In this document: piece after piece, positions 23,216 through 33,200 of the stretch
Layout of the letters: every line of letters begins with the position of its first letter
How positions within the stretch are numbered: position 1 is the stretch's first letter
Assembly: GCA_023374025.1 (NCBI GenBank)
Contig: SIJG01000011.1
Location: 1 to 64,000, forward strand
Length of the DNA stretch: 64,000 nt
Origin: Heterodera schachtii
Lineage: Eukaryota; Nematoda; Chromadorea; Rhabditida; Heteroderidae
Direction of reading: 5' to 3'
The notes under the pieces: generated by a model
Seen by the model: the letters and a program-made list of their open reading frames with translations, nothing else
Database searches by the model: none
Told to the model about the DNA's origin: nothing
Made by a program: the position numbers and the translations under genes

Positions 23216-23697
23216 TATTGATCATAGTCCCCAAACTCAAAATTGCTTAAAAACGGTCAGAATCGATGTAAAACGCATAAAAATGGGATGGAAAAATAAA
23301 GTTATGGGCGCGCTTGCCCTTTTTCAGGATGAAAAGTGCCGAAAATGGAGTGCCAAACTCAGCTGGGACTCAATTGGCCGTGCTATAAAAAGCACTCAAA
23401 AGACATTTAAAATAATTTTCTAGGGTAATTTGTGGCGCTGATCACGAATATGATCTTTATTTTGCGAAATTCCGAACCCCGAACCCTAACTCGAACAAAA
23501 TTTAAAATTTATAAATTAAATGAAAAACAAATTTTTAGGGGTTTTCGAGGTTGCTGAACACGGTTATGAACATTTTCGCAAAAGGGAGCATGCGAAGACG
23601 GAGCAAGTAGTGGGGCGAGACGGAGGGCGGAGGAAGCAGTCTGACGAGCGCCACAGGCGGTTGACTGCGGGGGCCCGAAGGGCCCCCGCCAATCAGA
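23216..23697. other. Unassigned region with a strong GC hairpin
   Basis: The GC content rises at 23560-23700. A perfect 10-bp stem lies at 23667-23676 / 23680-23689 (GCGGGGGCCC, loop GAA, GGGCCCCCGC). The frame 23520-23708 through it has no recognisable domain. Confidence 0.5.
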
Positions 23698-23833
23698 GGA
23701 TTTTCTAGCTAGAAAAACTTAAAAAAAATTCTTTAAAGTTTTTTTTACTAATTTTTTAGCTGATTTTTTTTTAAATTTCTTAAATTTTTTGAAAATTTAA
23801 GTGTTTTAAAAAGTTTTTCTAGCTAGAAAATCC
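23698..23833. repeat. Short inverted repeat with palindromic ends
   Basis: GGATTTTCTAGCTAGAAAA at 23698 and its inverse ending at about 23832 (TTTTCTAGCTAGAAAATCC) bound about 135 bp of AT-rich DNA. Each end is itself a palindrome around TAGCTA. Confidence 0.65.
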
Positions 23834-23885
23834 ACTTAGAGTTTTTTTATCTAAAAATTCTAAGTTTTAGTTGAAAATTCTTAGA

Positions 23886-24271
23886 AAATTTTTTTGTACG
23901 AGTTGCCCTGTGTACGAGTTGCCTATTGTACGAGTTGCCTGTGTACGAGTTGCCTTTGTACGAGTTGCCTTTTGTACGAGTTGCCATGACACCGTGTACC
24001 CGTTCGGCCCAAGGAAAAGGAAATGCGCAAATGGGTACTGTATTTTTAATTGGTACAATAGGCCGCAAATTGTTTCCACTTCTTCGCACTTTTCATAAAC
24101 ATTCATGCGGAAAAACATTAATCAAATGAAGCATAATGATTAGGGTAATGAAGCATAATGACGACTAGGGTTATTATAAGTTGTTACATTATTTTTCTGC
24201 GCATTCAAAAGCGCATTTCTGTGTAATTTTTTTGATGATTTGATGAAGCTTTTAAGTCAATATAAATCCAT
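23886..24271 (+). repeat. Dispersed repeat family R, copy 1, with 13-bp tandem words
   Basis: TGTACGAGTTGCC is repeated six times with 2-6 bp spacers (23895-23985). Then come CATGACAC, GGAAATGCGCAAATGG, TACTGTATTTTTAATTGG and GCATAATGA. The same order occurs at 28770-29305, 50925-51590 and 51760-52990, so this is a dispersed family of several hundred bp. No coding sequence recognised. Confidence 0.7.
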
Positions 24272-24763
24272 TAGAGCTCGACATTTTGAAAAAAGCCTGG
24301 TGGACCTGAATTCCATGTTGAACATGGACCTGGATTTCTGGACAAAAACCCAGGAAATTCAAGGCCCAGGAAAAATCCAGGCTTGTCATGGCTTTGATCC
24401 AGGCCTGGACTAGGATTTTTTTTTTGAATTTGTTTTAAAACAAAAAAATGTTTGAAAAAATAATTAATTGCTTAGGAATACATCTAAAAATGTAAATTTT
24501 TACAATGATAATATGTTTTTATATATATTGAATCATTTTTTGATAACTTGAAAAAGGGGTATTCAAAATAAGAAGAAATTCAAGAATATTATTATCCAGG
24601 AAACCCAGATTTTTTTTTGGTATTTACCATGGACCTGCATTTCCTGGACAAAAATCCAGCAAAATCTGGGCTCAGGAAAAACCCAGTTTGCCGAAAAATG
24701 GCTTGGTCCTGGGCCCAGGAAAAACACAGACCTGGATGGACCCAGGCCCAAGTCGAAACTCTC
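24272..24763. mobile_element. TIR element with CCAGGCCCAGG words
   Basis: The left end TAGAGCTCGAC (24272) and the right end GTCGAAACTCTC (about 24752-24763) are inverted with one or two mismatches. The flanks AAATCCAT and AAATCCAC form a near-perfect 8-bp duplication. The interior holds many CCAGG/CCTGG words, as in hAT-like MITEs. Related sequences lie at 51595-51740, 52390-52530, 54031-54060 and 62395-62580. Confidence 0.7.
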
Positions 24764-24997
24764 AAATCCACATATTTTTTCTGTAAATTTTATAAGAAAA
24801 ATGCAAAAAGTAAAAATACACCGTCTAAGTATTTAGTGCATATTTTGGTGCATAGTTGGCCATTTTTCGAATTTTTAGTCTATTATTTTGAGTCCATACA
24901 TCTTAAACTGTACTTATTTCCTCTTTTTTTGTCCATATTTTGATGCAAAGTTGGCAATTTTTCGAATTTTTATGTCCACAATTAAATTTAAATATAA

Positions 24998-25104
24998 TAG
25001 GGGGCGGGGCTTATATTAATATTTTAGGAAATAGACGACACATTCAAAACTAAAAATGAAAAAAAAATAAGATTGCTTTTATTTTTTGCCAACAAATTTT
25101 TAAA
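24998..25104 (+). promoter_or_regulatory. Conserved 5' flank of receptor gene 1
   Basis: A G-rich box (GGGGGCGGGG, 25000-25009) is followed by TTATATTAATATTTTAGGAAAT and a CACATTCAAAA motif, then the ATG at 25105. The same order lies upstream of the receptor gene at 55565 (55455-55564). Conservation in front of two paralogues suggests promoter or 5'-UTR function. Confidence 0.5.
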
Positions 25105-27165
25105 ATGTCGTCGAACGAGGTAAAAAAGTGTAATGTTTAATATAAAATCTTACGGACAATTCGGCAGGGGACAAAGGGGACAAAAATATTCGAAAATTAA
25201 TTAAAATTAATTTCTTTTTTAATTTTAGTTTTTTTTTATTCAAAATTTTTCCTGCTGTTTGTCCTTAGTGATTAAGCATTGCTTTTCAATTAAATTTAGC
25301 TGTACGATCTTTACAAAGATGCTGGACAGGTGCCAACCGAAATTCTGACCAATGGCATTCTTGCTGTCACCTGTTTTTCTGGCATCACTCTCAACATGTT
25401 GCTCGTCTATGTCACCTTCAAATCAAAGTGAAATGCCCTCAGATTTTGATGCCATAATTTATTAAAAAACAAAATCCAAAAAAGCTAAACTTACAAAATG
25501 AATTTTTCTTCGAAACGTATTTAAGAAATTTCCTCTAATAATTTTGTGCTTTTTTGTACGGTTTTCCAATTTTAAATTATCAACAAATCCCTTTTATGGC
25601 ATTTTTTCAATTAAAAAAAAATTTTAAGGTCGCTCCATTCGACGTGTAACATTTTGATCGCATTTTACGCCTTTTCCATCTCATTTCTTCTGATCGGAGA
25701 TTCGGTCCCATTTTTCGTTTTCCTTTTCGGCATCAATTTCATCAGTCTCCATTTATGCTTTTACATCCAAATTATTCCATTCATTTTTGCCGCATTTGCT
25801 ATTTCATTACAATTATGCATCGGAATTGACCGTTTGGTTGGCATTAGCTTCCCAATTTGGTAATTATTGCAATTAAAAAATTAATTATTTAATTTAATAA
25901 TTGCTTTTAATTAGGTATAAAATGGGTGGCAGCGGTAAACTTTTCAAAATGTTTATTACCATTTGTTGTGCAAAAACTGTATTCTACGACCTTTTTCTTT
26001 ATTATTACGGCTGCTTAAATCATTGGGAAAAGTTTGTGAAACAGTAAATATACAATTTTGTCATGACTTGCAAATTCATTAAATTTTATTACTGCATATT
26101 TTGTATTTTTTTTACCGTTTTTTTTTTCACTTATTCTACGACACATTTATATGAATAGTCGTCAGAGTAAGTGGTTCTTGCCCTTCTGATGACTTTTTAA
26201 AATAAACAAGTAAATTTTGAATTTTCTTAAACACGAATCTGAGTCTAGTTTTACTCATTTCTAATCCCTAAGCCGAACACGAACAAAAGTCGAAAATTAA
26301 AATTATTCGATTTATGATTTTTTTCAAAATTTCCATGATCAAAGACAACGAAAATCTAAATTTTGGAGACCTATTAAGACCATTATAATTTAAAAATAAA
26401 TTTTATCCCTCTATAAAGACCAGTGATGTGCTCAATTGCTGATTCGGCACGTCAGCCTGAGATCAATTCAATAGCGACTATATCAAATTTAATAATATAT
26501 TCTGCTGAATTCATCTGTTATGTATTGATGTGGCTGGTCAATCATTTCCGTAATAAAAACAACGAACAATTTACGGGTTATTAAATTTAATTAATTAATT
26601 AACTTAATTTAATTGCTTTCTTAATTGGTTAATTTAGAAACGGAAAATAACAAACGTTTAATGATTTCACTGGGTGTTATTATGTCAATCGGTCTCATCT
26701 GCTATATTGGAGTAATAAAATTTATTATTTTGAAATTTTAAATAATTATTTTTGCAATTGAAAACACTAATTTAAAAATTTACTTTTTTCCAAAAAAAAA
26801 AAATTAATTTTTCTAACTCATTCACAATTTCTGTACATTACAGTTCCCATTTAAGACTTCACTGTTCTTTAATTTCATAATGCCATTGCTCGGGTTGAAC
26901 TTTTTAACAATTGAATACATTGTTTGGCCTATTTGCAATGGTCTCGCTTCGATGGCATGTTCCAGCTGTACTCCGGTGCTTTTTCTTTGCAGGTAGATAA
27001 TTAATTTAATTAAATAATTTTAATTAATAAAAAAAATTAATTAATTTTTCATATTTAAGCACTGACTATCGTAAAGCATTTTGCAAATATCTGTGCAGAA
27101 CAGAACATCATGTAACTGTTGTTGTGCCACTGCGGATTATGCCTGCTTCGAACATTCGTGCTTGA
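25105..27165 (+). CDS. Srsx-like seven-transmembrane chemoreceptor, copy 1 (eight exons)
   Basis: Exons: 25105-25119, 25300-25427, 25629-25859, 25915-26031, 26419-26576, 26638-26711, 26844-26992 and 27060-27165. They sum to 978 nt, 325 residues, with every junction phase closed. MSSNE leads to TM1 (GILAVTCFSGITLNMLLVYV) with the TM1 Asn. TM2-3 follow, ending in CIGIDRLVGISFPIW, the DRY-like motif of nematode Srsx receptors. TM4 is MFITICCAKTV. An extracellular loop with PVMCSI precedes TM5 (FICYVLMWLVNHF), TM6 is LMISLGVIMSIGLICYIG, and TM7 is IVWPICNGLASMACSSCTPVLFLC. The cytosolic tail starts STDYRKAF. It is a predicted plasma-membrane GPCR for chemical cues. The two paralogues at 55565 and 59872 share all eight exon boundaries, which validates the model. 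The ligand is unknown. The copy appears intact. The exact subfamily (Srsx against a related nematode class) is from motif resemblance. Confidence 0.85.
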
Positions 27166-28769
27166 ACAAACTTTTTTATTTTATTTTACATTTTGCTTAT
27201 TAATTTGGACTCGAATGATGTCATTTTTTTATGTTTATATCAACGATCAGCAGGGCTTCCTTTTTTATTTAAATGCATTTTTTTCCTGGATTCTACATGG
27301 TCTAAACAGTAGGAAAACGGATTTTTTATTTATGTTTGCGAAAACAAAAATCGGGTCTTTTATTTACATATTATGTAGATTTTTTTTTGTTTGAAAATGT
27401 ACCCCTATAAAAGATGTTTGCGAAAATTATAGGTTATCATTTGTTTATTTTAAATTTTAAAAGAAAATGGGATGAAAAAAAAAGACTGAATAAAGAAATT
27501 TTAAGATTGAAGAATCAAAAACACCAACGTTTAGAAAATTAGGTAATTAATTGTCCTCCTTTCAATACCTATGGGGGAACCGCCCATTTTATTGTCAGCT
27601 ATTTTTGCTCCTAACGCTATAACATTTAATTTGCCATCCAAATTATGCCAAATATGCCGCGCCAAAGTGACCCCGACTCTAAAAGGGCGGGGGCGGGGAC
27701 AATGGCAACATTTTGGGATGAAGCGATTAGAGAAAGAGTAATGCACGAGAGAGGGATAGAGAGAGAAATAAAGAGAAACAGAGAGACAAAGATTGGAGAG
27801 AGAAGGGAAAGGCGAAATCCGTGGAGGTGCTTTCAACAGCGGTCAAAGCCCAGGCGGGCACAACAATGATATCACATTCAAAAATTTCATATTTTTGTTC
27901 GCTGTTTATTTATTTGAAATGAAATTTGGATTAAGAACTAATCATGAAAAATCAACAATTAGACAATTTGCAATTTGGGGTTACGTTCAATTTTCAAAGA
28001 AAAAAAGATTTATTTATTTTATATACTATTATTTAAAATTAATAATTCTAATTTTAATCTTGATGCTAAATTCAGGAGATCAGAATGATCAGCTCTTCAC
28101 CGATACCAATGAAGATGGAAACATTGAAAAAATAAACTTGAAAAAAAAAAATTTTTTTTTTAGTCTTTCTTGTCTCGTCAAGAGTATTTGAATATATATT
28201 TGAAAATTTGGATTATGAATTTTTATTTTACAACAAAATATTTGAAAATGTTTTTTCCATATTTAATTAACCATTTAATTTTTTCGATTTCCGAGATTTT
28301 TATGTCGAAAAGGGTCGAATTTCCTGGTTTCGAGTTTGGAGTTGGCGATTCCTAACACAATTATGACATTATTATTTAAAGCAAAAACTTAAAGTGAACT
28401 TATTTTCAAATTTTCAAAAATTTCTCGCTGCAGATGAGAAATATAATTGATTAAATTTTAATGGTCTCCTAAAATACTTTAATTTTTTTGATGACTGCTA
28501 AAAACGTTATATAATTTAAAAAAATATTTTAAGAATTAAATTTTTTTTATTTGCATTATTTTTTCATTATATCTAATAAAAAAAACAAATTTAAAAGTTT
28601 GAAGGTTGAAAAAAACCTTCGTTTAAGCCCCAATTTTTGGTTTTTGTCTCCGAAAAATTTTTGTTGCTATTTAAAAAAAATTTATCCGAATAATTATTTT
28701 CTCAAAAATTGCAAATTCCATTAATAAAAATAAAAAAATAAATTAAATAGAAAATTCGCCGCAAATTCG
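27166..28769. other. Intergenic, nothing firmly recognised
   Basis: 27560-27870 is more GC-rich and includes an (AGAGA)n stretch at 27726-27812. The frame 27793-28191 crosses from it into AT-rich sequence and has no recognisable domain. 28200-28770 is AT-rich. Confidence 0.45.
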
Positions 28770-29305
28770 GAGGTACAAACTCCAAACAGTTTACATTAAT
28801 ATTACGTTTAATATTACGTCAATGCGTTGCCAAGAAAGAGATGGAAAATGAATAACATTTTACGAAAATACCATTTGGCCCGGTGTCATGACAACTCATA
28901 CAAAAAGTAAAACAAATAATAGACAACTCGTAGACAAAAATAAAACTTTTTAGTATTGAAATAAAATCTCGAATTCTCAAAAAAAATTTAAAAATCAAAA
29001 TAAATTTATTATTAATAAAAAAAAGAAAAATTCTTAGTTTTTATTTTTAAATATTTCAAACATATAAAAAAAATTTCTAAAATTAGCACAAAAAATTCAA
29101 TTCTGTAAAACTATTCAATTTTCTAGCGACATTCAAAATTTTTTGATAAAAAATATTTGTTTTTGTTATAAATATTATAAAATTTTTGATGTAAGAATTG
29201 ACGCAAATTTACTGATCTTTCGCTACAAGAAAATGAAATGCGCAAATGGATACTGTATTTTGAATTGGTAAAGGTACGCAAGATTTTTATCGGTCCGCTT
29301 CCACT
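28770..29305 (+). repeat. Dispersed repeat family R, copy 2
   Basis: GGTACAAACTCCAAACAGT, ATTACGTCAATGCGTTGCCA, GAGATGGAAAATGAA, TTTGGCCCGGTGTCATGACA and GAAATGCGCAAATGGATACT appear in the same order as at 50925-51400. Confidence 0.8.
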
Positions 29306-29311
29306 TACGTA

Positions 29312-29635
29312 ATGATTACGGTTGAAGAAGCAGCGAAAGCAGTGGAAGCTTTGGCAATGCAATTTTTGGCACAATTAAGCAAGGACGAACAACTCAAAAA
29401 GGCATTGGAACAAAAAGTGGAAAAACATGGACAAAACATTGTGGAGGAAATTGGCCAAATTTGGCCCGACGACAAAGAAAGCCAGCAAAAAGTGCAAAAA
29501 ATAGCGAAAAATTCAAATTTTTGGTCCAAGCATTTTTTGATTCATTTTCTGCACGTAATTTTTTTGGGTTCGGTTGAATTTGAGCAAAAACTGGCCGAGG
29601 GGGTTCGAAAAAAGATGTTGGAAATCAGAGTTTAA
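29312..29635 (+). CDS. Hypothetical helical protein fragment (about 107 aa)
   Basis: The open frame starts MITVEEAAKAVEALAMQFLA and continues with amphipathic, Lys/Glu/Gln-rich helix (LSKDEQLKKALEQKVEKHG), then a hydrophobic stretch HFLIHFLHVIFLG and KLAEGVRKKMLEIRV. Codon composition is less AT-biased than the surroundings, which favours coding. It may be one exon of a larger gene cut by the neighbouring Gypsy element. No family recognised. It sits directly behind a family R repeat and 180 bp from the left LTR. Confidence 0.4.
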   Translation: MITVEEAAKAVEALAMQFLAQLSKDEQLKKALEQKVEKHGQNIVEEIGQIWPDDKESQQKVQKIAKNSNFWSKHFLIHFLHVIFLGSVEFEQKLAEGVRKKMLEIRV

Positions 29636-29815
29636 CTCAGACCTGGGACAGTCCTGACTGGGACTGATTGTCAGTTTGCGCCTGCCGTTTACAGTATCCG
29701 TTACCGTATTAAGGACCCTAATTATTTGATTGGTTAAGCTAAACGGTTTATAACCGGGTTTTATCAACATTATCCTCCTCAACACAGAACTGCACCAAAA
29801 TGTTTGTAAACAAAT

Positions 29816-30168
29816 AGTCAAAATATCCTCCACTTTTCGGCCGACACAGGCACAAATTTCGCTCGTTGACAAACAATTATACCACTGCAAATTCTAACAA
29901 TTAAAACCCTGTCCAAACAAAATTAAACAAATTCGTACGAACACGACAATCCAAACGACTTCACCAAACAGGAGAGATTTATTTCCAAATAATATCAAAA
30001 GATCGGAGGAGAGCAAAAATGAGAAGTAAAAATTCATTCACAGCAAAAAATATCAATCCGAAGAACTGAGCCAAAAAACAAAAAACAAAACAAAATTGAG
30101 AACAAATTAACAAAACATAATGCCACAAATTAATTAATTTTAAATTAAAAAGGAAGTCAATTATCACA
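29816..30168 (-). repeat. 3' LTR of the Gypsy element
   Basis: In element orientation it begins TGTGATAATTGAC and ends ATATTTTGACT. It contains AT-rich U3 sequence. It is nearly identical to 36963-37316. Confidence 0.92.
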
Positions 30169-30273
30169 TCCCACCCATATCACGAGAGGCGTCCCTGCCG
30201 TAAAACAAAACAAAAAAAAACAAATGAGATTCGGCTGTCAAAAAGTTGGGGGCTCGTCTGGGGGTTCAAAGCT

Positions 30274-33200
30274 TCAACGTCTCGGCACAAAATCGGAACG
30301 GCGACGAGATGGAGTCGAATGGTAGATGGGCCCACCGCGCGCGCGCTGGTACGGATGATAATGCGACGACGACGGTCCGCCACGATGAGCCGAGCGGTAT
30401 GCTGTACCAACCCGCCCAAATTGGCTAAACTCTCCGCCAAAATTCCGCAGGTTCACCGACCGAACTGAATGGGTTGGACCATCGTCAGAAAAGGAGTCGA
30501 ACGGAGATGGGGAAGGGTCACCTGGGCCTCCTCCCACATTTTTCACCGGGCCCCTGTAGCGAATTTGGAGAGGGTCTACTGGACCACTGCCCTGCTCAAC
30601 GTCCGGCACAACCACTTTTGACTTCACTGTTCGAATTCCAAGCTCCCGATCGCCTGGGAATCCCGGAACCAGTGACGTCAGCCATGCTTTCAGCACTTTC
30701 ATTCCTTTTTCGGTCATCCATCCGTTCTGATTCACGTGCTCGTTATTATAACTTTTGCCAAATCTGAACACCTCCAACAGACTTCGTCCTTCTTCATTGA
30801 CCGAAATCAGCTCAATTTCACTCTTCTTTCTGAACAGTGCCCTCATTCTCGCGCAAAACTCTTCGGACTTATTATTTTTGGCAAAAATGAACGGCAGCAA
30901 GAGCCAAAAAATCTTCAGATGGCCAAATTTTGAGCATAATTGTCGGAGCCTTTTGACTTTCTCCATTATGCTGTCAATCGATTCTCCGGCCAAAATCGAA
31001 TCTTTGCCCGCCATTACGATCAGCCACTTCACTTTTGATGACAGAACGACTTCATCAAAATTTCTGATCACTTCTGACATTGATCCTTCTTTCGCTCCGA
31101 CAAATTCCGATTTGGCCCACAATTTCATCAATTGGAACGCGTTTGAGTCGCCCAATATTATTCGTTCTTCTGTCACAATTCTCTTCTTGTGAATTTCGAT
31201 TGCCCGAATTTTTTCCAAATGAAATGCGGCATTTTCTAGCGCATTTTTCATGCCTTCTTTTTCGCTTTCAGGCAATAATGACAAGCCTTCGGGCGTTTCG
31301 ATTGCGATCGGCCCATACCCCGTCTTCTTCAATTCTTCATTCATGACCTGGCAATGTTCGGTCCACACTTTTAGGGTGTTTTCCACATCAGATTCCGACG
31401 GGAAGGCTCCATTTTTTACATCATCTTCTCGCGAACTGCAGTAATTTGCCAGCTCCCAGCCAACGTCCGACTCCAAAATTTGCATGATCAGCTTTTTGCC
31501 TGCTGATGCAGATGCCACAGCCTCAGATTTGAGCAAAAAAGTGGTTAGGAGAGCCTTCAGCGGATTGTCAATTTTGAGGAGGCCTAAGCCTGATCGCTCC
31601 AACACGGCATCCAAATCCGCCACACATAAGTCTTTACAGCACTTATGTTCTTCTCCAATGCAAACCATGCCCCAGGAGATGGTCTTTGGCACTTCAATTT
31701 CATCTCCGAGCATTGACAATTCGTCTTCGTTTGACTTTTCGTGCGCTTCGTCTTTCTCGCCCTTGTCATCCTTCTCTTTTGGCTGTTCCGTTTCGTCTTC
31801 GCTATTCTCTGACTGTTCTGACACTTCATCTTCTTCGCCCTTGTCATCTTTCTCTTTTGGCTCCTCCGTCTCCATCACTTCGTCCGCACCACCTAAAAAT
31901 TCAATTGCCCTCAATTGACAAACTAAATTATCAATCGGTTTTTGATTTGGCAGTTTATTTTCGCCGTGTTCCAATTCGCAATAGATTAATGTGGCCGCGC
32001 TTATAAGTCCATTCAAAATGTTCTTATATGGGTTTTTTCCCTTTGGCATGGTACAAATGTTTGGTAATTCAATGGGCACTTTTACAAGGCGTTCAATGGG
32101 TACCACCATGGTTTCGCCCGCGGGTTTGTCCGATGGGACTACCGTAGCCGTGGATTTTTTAAGTTCTGTGATTCGGAATGGACCAAAGTGATTCCATAAA
32201 ATCTTTTTGTGTGGTGATCGGCTATGGGACCCGGGGAAAATTATCATGACTCGGTCTCCAATTTGAAACTTATTCTCGGTAACTTTTGCTTGCGCATCAT
32301 AATGTTCTTTCATTTTTGACCGACTCAAATTTGAATTTTTCTGCGCCTCATCAACAAGCTGCATTAATGACTCACGAAACAATTGGATATATGAATTTTT
32401 GTCAATTGTGTAAAGCGGATTTACATCAAATTTTAACTGATTTTCTAATGGAAAATTGATTGGCTTTCCAAACATTAAATGATACGGGGATAATCCTGTT
32501 GTTTCGGATGGTGTTGAATTATACGCAAAAACGATGAATGGAAGTCTCTCATCCCATTCCCATGCAGAATAAGTTGCTCTTTTAAGCATTCCCAAAATAG
32601 TTTGGTTAACACGTTCAGTGACATCATTGGCTTGTGGATCATAACCCGAAGTCGTTGATTTTTCGATTTTTAAAATTTTCGAAATTTCCGTAAGAGTTTC
32701 ATTGACAAATTCTTTTCCTTTGTCACTATGGAGCTTCTTTGGTGTGCCCAATACTAAAATGAAGTTTTTGACAAAATTTTTGGCAACAGTGTCAGCGTTT
32801 TTGTTCGGAATTGGATTTGCTACCAAATATTTTGAAAAATGATCAATTGCAACCAAAATATAATGATTGGATGAATTTGCTGGTCCAATTGATAAAATGT
32901 CGATGCAAACTAACTCCAATGGCTCCATTGTTTCAACTACATTTAGTGGTGGTTCATTTGAACTCGGTTTTCGCGCATGTGCACAAATTCTACACCTAAG
33001 TGCTGCTCTGACGCAATCCCCGTACATGTTTGGCCAAAAATAAAGTTCGGAAATTTGTTGGAAAATTTTCTTCCCACTAAGATGACCCGCACAGATTCCC
33101 GAGTGTCTCTCTCTTATCATTCCTTCTCGAAATTCCCGTGGCACAAACAACTGTAATTTCCCATTCTTATCGCTTCGAAGAAGCATTCCTTCAATTAGTG

